Assembly (NCBI RefSeq): GCF_012044895.1
Contig: NZ_CP050695.1
Coordinates: forward strand, 3,254,501-3,318,500
DNA length: 64,000 bases
Source: Aquisalimonas sp. 2447
GTDB taxonomy: Bacteria > Pseudomonadota > Gammaproteobacteria > Nitrococcales > Aquisalimonadaceae
Direction of reading: 5' to 3'
A model generated the notes under the pieces. That model had not been told where the DNA came from. It saw only the letters and a list, made by a program, of their open reading frames with translations, and searched no databases. Shown here piece by piece: positions 50,301-57,571 of the stretch. Position 1 is the first letter of the stretch, and every line of letters starts with the position of its first letter. Both the position numbers and the translations under genes were made by a program.

Positions 50301-51115
50301 ACGTCACCGACGCGCAGGATCTGGAAGCAGCCGACCTGCGCAGCAATGTCGAGCAGGTTGCCCGCGTGGACCGGGCGCTGGAGTCGCAACGCCTGGAGCT
50401 TTCCTGCCAGCGCATCGAGCCGCTGACCCGGGGCCGCGCGCCCCTCTACGAGGTGCTCATCGCCAGTGCCGGCGACCCGCAGAACACCATCCGGCCACAG
50501 GAATTCATCCCCGCCGCTGAGCGCTTCGGCCGCATGCCGGCGGTGGATCGCTGGGTCATCCGCGAGACCTTTGCCTGGTGCGCCGCCAACCCCGGACGGC
50601 TGGACGAGGTGGACGCGCTGTGCATCAACCTCTCCGCCCAGACCCTGGCGGACGTGGACTTTGCCCAGTGGTTGCGGCAAACGCTGCAGACCCACCGGGT
50701 GCAGGCCAGCAAGATCTGTTTCGAGCTCACCGAGACGGCGGCCACAGCCAACCTCGGGCTGACCGCGGACCTGCTGCTGGCGCTGAAGGATCTGGGCTGC
50801 CGCTTCGCGCTGGACGATTTCGGCGGCGGGCTGTCATCCTATACGGATCTGAAGAATCTGCCTGCCGACATCCTCAAGATCGATGGCGCGTTCATTCGCG
50901 ACATGGACCGCAATGCGGCGGATCGCAACGTGGTGCAATCGGTCCACGATCTGGCCCACCACCTGGGCAAACTCACCGTGGCGGAATTCGTGGAGACAGA
51001 GGACGTCTATCAGCAGGCCCGGGAACTGGGGCTGGACTACGTACAGGGGTACCACGTGGAGCGCCCCTGCCCTCTGGATGAACTGGGACTGCAGCGGCTG
51101 GACCTTCCGGTGTAG
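47342..51115 (+). CDS. PilZ-DUF1631-GGDEF-EAL cyclic-di-GMP protein
   Basis: A 1257-residue cytoplasmic protein. The N-terminal PilZ-like domain (about 1-105) has EKRAFTRHEVRW and DFCEGGLFLV, resembling the RxxxR and D/N-x-S-x-x-G c-di-GMP-binding motifs. A DUF1631 region (about 130-800) follows. The GGDEF domain (about 825-985) has an intact RTGGDEFAVL but no RxxD inhibitory site. The EAL domain (about 1000-1250) has YEVLIAS (EVL, lacking the usual Arg after it), CINLSAQ, ELTET, LDDFGGG, LKID, AEFVET and QGYH, so most metal and substrate residues remain. The start follows GGAGG. It could both make and break, or only sense, c-di-GMP. Confidence 0.87.
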   Translation: MGAEKRAFTRHEVRWDAEVRDPAGAALAMEIRDFCEGGLFLVAASRTAAASLKQIINPGKTVILHMRDPFNGRDQRVRARAAHVTATGLGLSFHQPAPAMVTGLMAVSAGQVSAGDDDAANEPAPLGNREREEFRRILGECLPLIQDYLGHSLDTFITQAEARLLTASDKATTPAEQSDFFNARKRLQSRSQELRSAFLADAEAAWRELGQFAIPGNDSQQGQLALVDDADFEDWLARSELITRAESRSRARLRFLHRRLSRAAGVRIEEERNPVSPAALCYFVSRRMDSLKLTLQTRKVVYQAFGKTVLQQSGVLYDTLNTRLRERNVLPDLEEERHTITNVRSEEQRTGDARSEQSDGNAATAATTQDRPGGAGFGSLMDSVRSLFQRQRSKGSGMDASPGAETEASAPRAAGPAPSREAMIEAAATIQPPAADQAGMREQVESRLREAGAPALDAATAESVDLLETWITGVQRTGDQADQLRTWVNALAPAALRLELNDGSFLSRRDHGLHRLIDQLDRAADILGSLDESQRQAMRGAIDEILATVNRDADEPDTLVEACDSLAKLTDNPQRRVSANVERLRERYEGSERLDEARRQVQDNLAAQLGGSRIPEPVQNLLDSGWQHHLVLTYLRDGKEGDTWERGLRAVDLLVRALGGQDGRRHGMKQPQRLLEYLRHHLDRLGRPSRDSGHAVDGLAYWVTGDGRDSVPPQSEPLTPQQHPEVPDLPDEWLGQAKLLTPGAWVIFRDEQGLPKPRRLAWTDRRRSRFVFVDEGGRKAEDLGLEALAHAFGEGRATTASNLDLPATERRWQEMLEGLNRQLVHQATHDDLTGLLNRRTFERRIRHVLEHARGRKVNHATACLFSLDDFKLVNNTLGHRGGDEILRQLGQRLQDALPAQGVVARTGGDEFAVLMRGVEGEAGEAFAEEQRHAIRDWRPQVDGHGTSLSVSVGVLTFSPETHGVSDVLRDLENACTTAREQGGNRCHVTDAQDLEAADLRSNVEQVARVDRALESQRLELSCQRIEPLTRGRAPLYEVLIASAGDPQNTIRPQEFIPAAERFGRMPAVDRWVIRETFAWCAANPGRLDEVDALCINLSAQTLADVDFAQWLRQTLQTHRVQASKICFELTETAATANLGLTADLLLALKDLGCRFALDDFGGGLSSYTDLKNLPADILKIDGAFIRDMDRNAADRNVVQSVHDLAHHLGKLTVAEFVETEDVYQQARELGLDYVQGYHVERPCPLDELGLQRLDLPV

Positions 51116-51122
51116 TTTTTGG

Positions 51123-51150
51123 TTTACATAAACTATACATTTGTTGTACA
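51123..51150 (+). promoter_or_regulatory. CarH/LitR-type operator (three 11-bp direct repeats) upstream of folE
   Basis: TTTACA (51123), TATACA (51134) and TGTACA (51145) are three TNTACA boxes with an exact 11-bp period, all in direct orientation. CarH-family repressors are known to bind tandem 11-bp direct repeats with a TNTACA core. The array lies 35 bp before the folE ATG and only 7 bp after the previous stop, so it probably overlaps the folE promoter. Confidence 0.6.
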
Positions 51151-51185
51151 AGATTCCCGACGCAGCGGACGGGCCGGAGAACCCC

Positions 51186-51743
51186 ATGAATCTCGACGAC
51201 ATGACCGATTCCTTTGACCGCATCATCCGCGCCGTGGGCGAGGATGTCTCGCGGGACGGTCTGCAGAAGACCCCGGCGCGGGCCGCCCAGGCTTTCGCCT
51301 ACCTCACCGAGGGCTACAACCAGAACCTGGAAGAACTGGTCAACGGCGCCATCTTCCCGTCGGACAACGACGAGATGGTCATCGTCCGGGACATCGAGTT
51401 CTACTCGCTGTGCGAGCACCACCTGCTGCCGTTCATCGGCAGCGCCAATGTGGCCTACATTCCCGATGGCAAGGTCATCGGCCTGTCCAAGATCGCCCGC
51501 ATCATCGACATGTTCGCCCGGCGCTTCCAGATCCAGGAGAACATGACCAAGGAGATCGCCGACGCCGTCATGAGCGTGACCAACGCCAAGGGCGTGGCCG
51601 TGAACCTGAACGCCCGCCACATGTGCATGATGATGCGCGGCGTCGGCAAGCAGAACTCCAGCATGACCACCTCGGTGATGCTGGGCACGTTCCGGGAATC
51701 GCAATCCACCCGCAACGAGTTCCTGCAGCTCATCAAGAGCTAG
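51186..51743 (+). CDS. folE: GTP cyclohydrolase I FolE
   Basis: Converts GTP to 7,8-dihydroneopterin triphosphate, the entry to folate and monapterin. It is 185 residues. Zinc ligands are Cys76 and His79 in [10 protein letters not shown] and Cys147 in [25 protein letters not shown] is the substrate loop. The ATG at 51186 has GGAGA 5 nt upstream; the open frame extends 15 codons into the operator array and is not supported. It is first in a folE-folX-DUF3429 unit. The operator array in front suggests control by a CarH/LitR-like repressor. Confidence 0.95.
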   Translation: MNLDDMTDSFDRIIRAVGEDVSRDGLQKTPARAAQAFAYLTEGYNQNLEELVNGAIFPSDNDEMVIVRDIEFYSLCEHHLLPFIGSANVAYIPDGKVIGLSKIARIIDMFARRFQIQENMTKEIADAVMSVTNAKGVAVNLNARHMCMMMRGVGKQNSSMTTSVMLGTFRESQSTRNEFLQLIKS

Positions 51744-51751
51744 GAGAAGCC

Positions 51752-52156
51752 ATGAGTGTGGCCGAAGAGGTGCTGGAGCCGGGTCCGGCCCGGGTCGAGA
51801 GTTCGCGCATCCGCATCAAGAACCTGCGCCTGCGCACCTTCGTGGGGCTGAACGAGGAAGAGCAGCAGAAACGCCAGGACGTGGTGATCAACATCACCAT
51901 CGATTACGACGCCCTGCGCGCGGCCGCCTCCGATTCCCCGGACGACGCGCTGAACTACCGTACCATCACCAAACAGGTGATCGAGCTGGTGGAGGACAAC
52001 CGCTTCCTGCTGCTGGAGAAACTGGTACATGACGTCATCAAGCTGGTGCTCGGACACCAGGCCGTGGACAGCGTCCAGGTGGAAGTGGACAAGCCCCACG
52101 CGCTGCGCTTCGCCGATTCCGTCTCGCTGACCATGGCCGCCAGCCGCCGGGAATGA
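51752..52156 (+). CDS. folX: Dihydroneopterin triphosphate 2'-epimerase FolX
   Basis: 134 residues. It matches E. coli FolX along its length: RIKNLRLRTFVGLNEEEQQK, QDVVINITIDYD, DALNYRTITKQVIELVEDN, RFLLLEKLVHDVI and LRFADSVSLTMA. The RIKNLRLRTF opening separates it from FolB aldolases. FolX epimerises dihydroneopterin triphosphate to the monapterin form, leading to tetrahydromonapterin, the usual cofactor of phenylalanine hydroxylase in proteobacteria. No folM reductase gene is adjacent. It starts 8 bp after folE with a GGAGAAG site, and its stop overlaps the next start as ATGA. Confidence 0.9.
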   Translation: MSVAEEVLEPGPARVESSRIRIKNLRLRTFVGLNEEEQQKRQDVVINITIDYDALRAAASDSPDDALNYRTITKQVIELVEDNRFLLLEKLVHDVIKLVLGHQAVDSVQVEVDKPHALRFADSVSLTMAASRRE

Positions 52157-52617
52157 CGTTGAGCGAACGCGCCGGCGACCATCTGGACTCCCGCACCCGG
52201 CGAATTGCCACCGGTCTCGGCCTGGCCGGTGCACTGCCGTTCGTTGCCCTGGCCATGCTGCTCTGGTGGCAGAGCGACGGCAACCACGCGCTGGCACTCG
52301 CCGCACTCACCGGTTACGGCGCCGTCATCCTCTCCTTTCTTGGTGGCATCCACTGGGGGCTGGCGCTGCGCGACCCGCAGGGCGATGGACGCATGTTTGC
52401 CATCAGCGTGGTGCCGTCGCTGCTGGGCTGGGTCGCGGTCCTGCTGCCGGCGATCCCCGGGCTGGCCCTGCTGGCCGCCGGCTTTGTCGGGCAGATGGCG
52501 CTGGACTGGCGCCTGGCCCTCGCCCCCTGGTTCGGGTGGCTGCGCATGCTGCTGACCGCCATCGTCGTGGTCAGCCTGCTCACCGGCGTGGCCGCACTGA
52601 CAGTGCCCTCCGTCTGA
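52153..52617 (+). CDS. DUF3429 integral membrane protein
   Basis: 154 residues with about four membrane helices (about 21-40, 46-66, 81-105 and 120-148). The FLGGIHWGLALRD motif between helices 2 and 3 is diagnostic for DUF3429. The function of the family is unknown. The gene is coupled to folX by a 4-nt overlap, so it is expected to share the folE operator. It therefore becomes a candidate member of a light-responsive regulon. Confidence 0.85.
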   Translation: MTLSERAGDHLDSRTRRIATGLGLAGALPFVALAMLLWWQSDGNHALALAALTGYGAVILSFLGGIHWGLALRDPQGDGRMFAISVVPSLLGWVAVLLPAIPGLALLAAGFVGQMALDWRLALAPWFGWLRMLLTAIVVVSLLTGVAALTVPSV

Positions 52618-52739
52618 TCCCAGCGCCCCCTCCCGGACGGACGCCGGGCGGTGATGGGCTCCCGGAGCCGGTAACAGCGTCACCTCCAGCACTGCCCGAC
52701 CAAAATTCCAAGTAATTGAGATACAACATTTTTATTCCC

Positions 52740-52768
52740 TTGCGGAGACGCTGTTATTGAACTATGCT
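52740..52768 (+). promoter_or_regulatory. Candidate phasin-gene promoter
   Basis: TTGCGG (52740-52745), 17 bp, TATGCT (52763-52768), about 50 bp before the phasin ATG. The AT-rich segment to the left (TTGAGATACAACATTTTTATT) may contain a regulator site. Confidence 0.45.
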
Positions 52769-52818
52769 GCAGCGCAGAAAGAGAAGGACTCTTTCACCCA
52801 GACGCGAGGAGATGGACC

Positions 52819-53295
52819 ATGTACACAGAGATGTTCGAGAAGACCAGCAGCCAGATGGCACAGGCACTGAATCCCGTCCGCGAGGCCCAGGGCAAGGTGC
52901 TGGATCACTTCGCCAAGGTCGCCGATTTCCAGATGGAAGCCATGAAGCACTACTCCGAGCTGAGCCTCGGCACCCTGCGCGCCATGGCGGAGATCAAGGA
53001 TCCCCAGAGCCTGCAGGCCTACGTCAGCAAGCAGACCGAGGTCACCAAGTCGCTGGGTGAGCAGCTCACCACCGACATCAATCAGCTGGTGAAGATCAAC
53101 CGCGGCTTCGCCGAAGATATGCAGAAGCTCACCCAGAAGAGCGTGACCACTGCCAGCGAGCAGGCGAAGCAGGCAGCCAAGGAAGTCACTGACCAGGCCA
53201 CCAACGTGGCCACCCGCACCACCACGGACGACCCGGCCAGCAACGCGAGCAGCAGCAGCGGCTCGGCGAAGAAGCAGCGCGCCACCAGCAACTGA
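52819..53295 (+). CDS. Phasin family protein
   Basis: 158 residues, almost entirely amphipathic helix (about 1-130) in the phasin_2 pattern, with a Ser/Thr/Asn-rich tail ending in KKQRATSN. Phasins coat polyhydroxyalkanoate granules and control their size. No PHA synthase, thiolase or PhaR gene lies in the window, although an enoyl-CoA hydratase is 6 kb away. There is a strong ribosome site (GCGAGGAG) and a clear intrinsic terminator downstream, so the gene looks monocistronic and well expressed. Confidence 0.88.
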   Translation: MYTEMFEKTSSQMAQALNPVREAQGKVLDHFAKVADFQMEAMKHYSELSLGTLRAMAEIKDPQSLQAYVSKQTEVTKSLGEQLTTDINQLVKINRGFAEDMQKLTQKSVTTASEQAKQAAKEVTDQATNVATRTTTDDPASNASSSSGSAKKQRATSN

Positions 53296-53319
53296 CTGTC
53301 AGCCGGACTATGTCCCGCC

Positions 53320-53351
53320 AACGCCCGCCCTTCGGCGGGCGTTTCTGTGTT
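53320..53351 (+). terminator. Intrinsic terminator after the phasin gene
   Basis: AACGCCCGCC (53320-53329) and GGCGGGCGTT (53334-53343) form a perfect 10-bp stem with loop CTTC, followed by the T-rich TCTGTGTT. It lies 25 bp after the stop. Confidence 0.85.
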
Positions 53352-53436
53352 AGCCCGGCCTCGCGGCACGCCTCTTGCTTCGTCTGTATAATGCGGGGCT
53401 GACACATGTTTCGACGCGGGCATTCGGGGGACGCGC

Positions 53437-55203
53437 TTGGACCTTACCCACCAGATCATCCTCTTCGGCGGGCTGCTGTTTATTGCCAGCATCCTGGCGA
53501 GCGTGATCTCCAGTCGTATCGGTGCACCACTGCTGCTGGTGTTCCTGATCATCGGCATGCTCATGGGCGAGGAAGGCCCGGGCGGGCTGGTGTTCGACGA
53601 CTTCCAGACAGCCCACCTGATTGGCAGCCTGGCGCTGGCCGTGATCCTGTTCGACGGCGGTCTGCGCACCCGGGTCGCCAGCTTCCGGGTCGGTCTGCGC
53701 CCCGCCGTGGTGCTGGCCACGGTGGGCGTGGTGCTGACCGTGACCATCACCGGGCTGATCACGGCGTGGGTGTTCGAGCTGCCGCTGCTGGTGGCACTGC
53801 TCATCGGCGCCATCGTCGGCTCCACGGACGCCGCGGCGGTGTTCTACCTGCTCCACGCCCACGGGCTGGAACTCAAGGAGCGCATCGGCGCGACGCTGGA
53901 GATCGAATCCGGCAGCAACGACCCCATGGCCATCTTCCTCACGGTGGCCTTCATCGAGCTGATCCTCGGCCAGCATGAGAGCATCGGCCTGGGCCTGGCC
54001 CTGGAGTTCGCCCAGCAGATGGGCCTGGGTGCCGCCATCGGCCTGGCCGGTGGCTTCGCGCTGGCCTACGGTGTCAACCGGGTACCGCTGACCCCCGGCC
54101 TGTACCCGCTGCTGGCCATCTCCGGGGCGCTGGTGGTGTTCGGCCTGTCGTCGGTGCTCGGCGGCAGCGGCTTTCTCGCCGTGTACCTGGCAGGCATTGT
54201 CCTCGGCAATCGGCGCATCCAGAGTTCCCAGAACATCCGCCGCTTCCACGACGGCATGGCGTGGCTGGCACAGATCATCATGTTCCTGATGCTGGGGCTG
54301 CTGATCACCCCGTCGCACCTCATCGACGTCGCCCCCCAGGCGCTGGTTGTCTTTGCGGTGCTGCTGCTGGTGGCACGACCGGTGGCGGTGTTCATCTCGC
54401 TGCTGCCGTTCCGCTTCCCGCTGAAGGAGCAGGCATTCATCGGCTGGGTGGGTCTGCGGGGTGCGGTGCCCATCCTGCTTGGTCTATTCCCGTTCATCGC
54501 CGGCGTCGAGGATGCCGGCGCCTACTTCAACATCGCCTTCTTCGTGGTGCTGCTGTCCCTGGTGCTGCAGGGGTGGACGGTGGCGCCCATTGCCCGCTGG
54601 ATGGAACTGGACGTGCCACCGCGCTCGCGGGTGGTGCACCGGCTGGAGCTGGACCTGCCGGGGCAGCCGGAGTACGAGCTGGTGGGCTACCATCTCACCT
54701 CGGACAGTCCGGCCCTGTACAAGCTGGTACGGCGGCTGCGGATGCCCCAGGACAGCCAGGTGGTGGCGCTGATTCGCGGCGGCCGGCTGATGCCGGAGTT
54801 CCACGACGAAATCCTGCGCGCGGAGGATTACCTGTACGTGCTGGCACCCCCCGAATCCCTGCCCTCGGTGGACCGCGTCCTGGTGGCGCCCCACGGGCCG
54901 GCGCGTCTGGAAGAGCACGCCTTCTTCGGCGACTTCGTGCTCAACGGCGACACGCCCCTGGCGGCGCTGTCCAGTGCCTACGGCGTCACCATTCCGGACC
55001 AGACGCACGCGCAGGAGACCCTCGGACAGTACCTGCTGCGGCTGTTCAAGCAGCGCGCCGTGGTGGGCGACCGGGTCAAGCTCAACAACATGGAGTTCGT
55101 GGTCCGCGACATGGAGGGTGGCCGCATCACCAAGGTGGGCCTGAAGATCAACCGCGGCGGCAGCGGCCGTGGCGGGGGCAAGGAGAAGGCTCCGGAGGCC
55201 TGA
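53437..55203 (+). CDS. K+/H+ antiporter, CPA1 family with TrkA-C domain (NhaP2/CvrA-like)
   Basis: 588 residues. There are about 12-13 membrane helices over residues 1-395, with VGSTDAAAVFYLL and EIESGSNDPMAIFLT, the ion-binding region of CPA1 exchangers, and WVGLRGAVPILLGL. A cytosolic TrkA-C (RCK-C) domain (about 410-490) and a CorC/HlyC-like C-terminal domain (about 495-575) follow, the layout of NhaP2/CvrA. It exports K+ (or Na+) for protons and may suit osmotic or alkaline stress. The start appears to be TTG (53437), after a G-rich stretch. Confidence 0.9.
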   Translation: MDLTHQIILFGGLLFIASILASVISSRIGAPLLLVFLIIGMLMGEEGPGGLVFDDFQTAHLIGSLALAVILFDGGLRTRVASFRVGLRPAVVLATVGVVLTVTITGLITAWVFELPLLVALLIGAIVGSTDAAAVFYLLHAHGLELKERIGATLEIESGSNDPMAIFLTVAFIELILGQHESIGLGLALEFAQQMGLGAAIGLAGGFALAYGVNRVPLTPGLYPLLAISGALVVFGLSSVLGGSGFLAVYLAGIVLGNRRIQSSQNIRRFHDGMAWLAQIIMFLMLGLLITPSHLIDVAPQALVVFAVLLLVARPVAVFISLLPFRFPLKEQAFIGWVGLRGAVPILLGLFPFIAGVEDAGAYFNIAFFVVLLSLVLQGWTVAPIARWMELDVPPRSRVVHRLELDLPGQPEYELVGYHLTSDSPALYKLVRRLRMPQDSQVVALIRGGRLMPEFHDEILRAEDYLYVLAPPESLPSVDRVLVAPHGPARLEEHAFFGDFVLNGDTPLAALSSAYGVTIPDQTHAQETLGQYLLRLFKQRAVVGDRVKLNNMEFVVRDMEGGRITKVGLKINRGGSGRGGGKEKAPEA

Positions 55204-55264
55204 CAATCCTTGCTGAAAGGTTCACTATCATGGCAATTCAACTGCGAAAACACGGGACCGGGTA

Positions 55265-55819
55265 ATGAGCAACTCCCTGCGCGACCAGCTCCTGAAAACG
55301 GGGCTGGCGGACGAGAAAAAGGCCAAGCAGGCGGACAAGGAAAAGCGCGCCCAGCGCAAGCAGCACAAGGCCAAGGGCAGGAAGGGCCAGGCCGATCCGC
55401 AGGCGGCAGAGCGCCAACAGGAGGTCGTGCGCGCCCGCCAGGAAAAGGCCGAACGGGACCGCGCGCTGAACCAGCAGCGGGAGGCGGACAAGCAGAAGAA
55501 GTCCGCCGCCGCGCAGGTGGAAGACCTGCTGCGCGACCATGCCGTGTCCACCCGCGACGGCACCATTGCGTTCCATTTCACCAAGGACGGCAAGGTGCGC
55601 AAGATCGAGGTCACCAAGGAGCAGCAGAAAAAGCTCAGTGCCGGCGCACTGGGCATCGTCGAGCGCAAGGGCCGCTTCCACGTGGTGCCGGCGGACGTGG
55701 TGCCGCGCCTGCAGGAGAGGGAGCCATCGCTGTTCGTGGCGCTGGTCACCGCGGCGCAGAGTGACGAGGATGACGCGCTCTACGAGGAGTTCCCGATCCC
55801 CGACGACCTGGACTGGTGA
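55265..55819 (+). CDS. DUF2058 protein (YaiL-like)
   Basis: 184 residues. The highly basic helical N-terminal half (about 1-85, Lys/Arg/Gln/Ala-rich) suggests nucleic-acid binding. The C-terminal domain (about 88-184) has YNF-type strands IAFHFTKDGKVRKIEV and ends EEFPIPDDLDW. The opening SNSLRDQLLKTGLADEKKAK is the DUF2058/YaiL signature. The biochemical role is not established. The ATG overlaps the stop of an 11-codon upstream ORF (TAATG). The DUF815 gene follows 1 bp after the stop. Confidence 0.87.
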   Translation: MSNSLRDQLLKTGLADEKKAKQADKEKRAQRKQHKAKGRKGQADPQAAERQQEVVRARQEKAERDRALNQQREADKQKKSAAAQVEDLLRDHAVSTRDGTIAFHFTKDGKVRKIEVTKEQQKKLSAGALGIVERKGRFHVVPADVVPRLQEREPSLFVALVTAAQSDEDDALYEEFPIPDDLDW

Positions 55820-55820
55820 C

Positions 55821-56687
55821 ATGAGCCAGCTGGACCGACTCCTGCAGCGTGCCGAACGCCTGCTGGACCGGGTGGAGCCCCTGCTGCCACCGGCGCAGGC
55901 GGAACCGGCCTGGGAGACAGCGATTGCGTTCCACTGGCGCCGCCGGTTGGGCGCGGGCTTCCTGGCCCCGGTCGCCGAGCCCCATGCCGTGGACATGGAC
56001 GCACTGCGCAATGTGGACCGGCAGAAGGCGCTGCTGGAGCGCAACACCCGCCAGTTTGTTGCCGGCCTGCCCGCCAACAACGCCCTGCTCTGGGGCTCCC
56101 GGGGAACCGGCAAGTCCTCCCTGATCAAGGCGCTGCTTCACGCCCATGCCAGCGACGGCCTGCGCCTGGTGGAGATGGACAAGGCCGATCTGGTGGACCT
56201 CCCCGACCTGGCAGGACTGCTCCGCCACCGGCCGGAGCGGTTCATCGTCTTCTGCGACGACCTCTCCTTCGAGGCCGACGACCCCAGCTACAAGGCCCTC
56301 AAGGCCATGCTGGACGGCTCCGTGAGCGTGGCCCCGGACAACGTCCTGATCTACGCTACTTCCAATCGCCGCCACCTGATGCCGGAGTACCTGACAGAGA
56401 ACGAGGAGGCGCGCAACGTGGACGGCGAGATCCACCACGGCGAAGCGGTGGAGGAGAAGATTTCGCTGTCGGAGCGCTTTGGTCTGTGGGTGTCATTCCA
56501 CCCCTTCGACCAGGATGCCTACCTGACCATCGTGCAGAGCTGGCTGGAGCGCTTCGGCGTCCGCGACGCGCTGGAGGACGTGCGGGAAGACGCCCTGCGC
56601 TTCGCCCTCGAGCGGGGCTCCCGCAGCGGCCGCGTGGCCTGGCAGTTCGCCCGCGACTGGGCCGGACGGCGCGGCCTGGAATCGTAG
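55821..56687 (+). CDS. DUF815 AAA-type ATPase
   Basis: 288 residues. Walker A is LLWGSRGTGKSSLIK (near residue 93-107), Walker B is FIVFCDDLSFE, and sensor 1 is YATSNRRHLMPE. The YLTENEEARNVDGEIH, SLSERFGLWVSFHPF and RSGRVAWQFARDW segments are typical DUF815. The cellular role of this MoxR/ClpX-distant AAA family is unknown. The context (DUF2058 immediately upstream) is recurrent in gammaproteobacteria as far as I recall. Several repeats follow. Confidence 0.88.
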   Translation: MSQLDRLLQRAERLLDRVEPLLPPAQAEPAWETAIAFHWRRRLGAGFLAPVAEPHAVDMDALRNVDRQKALLERNTRQFVAGLPANNALLWGSRGTGKSSLIKALLHAHASDGLRLVEMDKADLVDLPDLAGLLRHRPERFIVFCDDLSFEADDPSYKALKAMLDGSVSVAPDNVLIYATSNRRHLMPEYLTENEEARNVDGEIHHGEAVEEKISLSERFGLWVSFHPFDQDAYLTIVQSWLERFGVRDALEDVREDALRFALERGSRSGRVAWQFARDWAGRRGLES

Positions 56688-56741
56688 AGCGGCCTGTCGC
56701 GCGGACCGCGGGGCGAACCTCATCGAATGGTAGGGCGGATC

Positions 56742-56832
56742 GTAGGGCGGACCTTCAGGTCCGCCGTTGCCAGACATGCAAGCCAAGGTGGCTCATCAAG
56801 GTCTGATCGGCGGACCTGAAGGTCCGCCCTAC
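56742..56832. repeat. REPIN-like inverted pair (91 bp)
   Basis: Arms are 56742-56765 and 56809-56832, GTAG-led outside ends. The 43-nt spacer contains AGACATGCAAGCCAAGG and TGGCTCATCAAGG, and can itself form AAGCCA-AGG-TGGCTC. This copy is the best reference for the spacer consensus. A partial GTAGGGCGGA precedes it at 56729. Confidence 0.9.
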
Positions 56833-56893
56833 GTGGGCTGGGCCGGCCGCCGCGGCCTGGAATCACAGGGGTTCCGTGGGATCGTAGGCCCCC

Positions 56894-57019
56894 GTGGGAG
56901 CGGCTTCAGCCGCGATTCATTGCAGAGCCGCGGCCGGTTCAACGGTGCATCAAGATGCACCCTACGAAAACCGGCACGGCTCCCGGCCGGGGCACCCGTA
57001 GGGTGCATCTTGATGCACC
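56894..57019. repeat. GTGGGAGCG REP plus two inverted GGTGCATC hairpins
   Basis: 56894-56915 is GTGGGAGCGG-CTTCAGCCGCGA, the type known from Pseudomonas-like REPs. 56944-56965 is GGTGCATC-AA-GATGCACC followed by CTAC, and 56998-57019 is its inverse led by GTAG; the CTAC/GTAG ends face each other. Together with the pair at 56742 they fill the 362-bp gap between the DUF815 gene and the convergent DUF5943 gene. Nothing else is visible there. Confidence 0.8.
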
Positions 57020-57049
57020 GCCAACGGCTGCCGATCAAAGCGCCCCACC

Positions 57050-57571
57050 TCAATCGTCGTCGCAGATCACCGACGGACGCACCACGAATTCGCACGCCTC
57101 CGCCCCCGCGGCGGCGCACTGACGCTCCTCGGCTATGGCGGCCAGATCGGGATCGTCGCAAGCCCAGTTCATGGCCCCTTCCAGCCAGGCCACGAAGGTC
57201 CGGCAACTGTGCTCCGGCCGGGTCGCGGCGGCGGCGAACGGTGAATTGTAGACGCGCACGGCGGCGCCGCAGTCCGACGGCCGGCAGTAAATCACCTCGA
57301 AACGGCCCCAGCCACGCCGGGACAGGCTGTCAAGGTAGCGTGCGACGATGGTCGCCGGCTCCGCCGGGCTCCGGCTGGCCTCCTGGCGGCACCACTCCGC
57401 CGCCGACCGGCGGGCGGCCGACTGCCAGGCGGCCTCGGCAACGCCGCCGGTGGCCGCGCCCTGCAACCGGGCCATCTCCTCCCGCGGCAACATCAACACC
57501 GCCATGCCGTCCAGCATGCACTCGCCGGTCCCCGGATCGCGTTGCACCGACTCACTGTTCACCATCGCCAT
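57050..57571 (-). CDS. DUF5943/V4R-like small-molecule-sensing-type protein
   Basis: 173 residues. I read it as a DUF5943 (V4R-related) protein: FEVIYCRPSDCGAAVRVYNS, CRTFVAWLEGAMNWA and ECQ/CAAAGAEACEFVV-type ends resemble V4R domains, where C-terminal Cys-x(n)-Cys-x-F is common. Such a gene accompanies dimethylglycine catabolism genes in Pseudomonas (dgcAB region), which links to one-carbon units on THF. Here it is divergent from a methylene-THF reductase gene, which fits that theme. The ATG has GGGAGG 6 nt upstream. The family call is moderate and the ligand unknown. Confidence 0.65.
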   Translation of the reverse strand: MAMVNSESVQRDPGTGECMLDGMAVLMLPREEMARLQGAATGGVAEAAWQSAARRSAAEWCRQEASRSPAEPATIVARYLDSLSRRGWGRFEVIYCRPSDCGAAVRVYNSPFAAAATRPEHSCRTFVAWLEGAMNWACDDPDLAAIAEERQCAAAGAEACEFVVRPSVICDDD

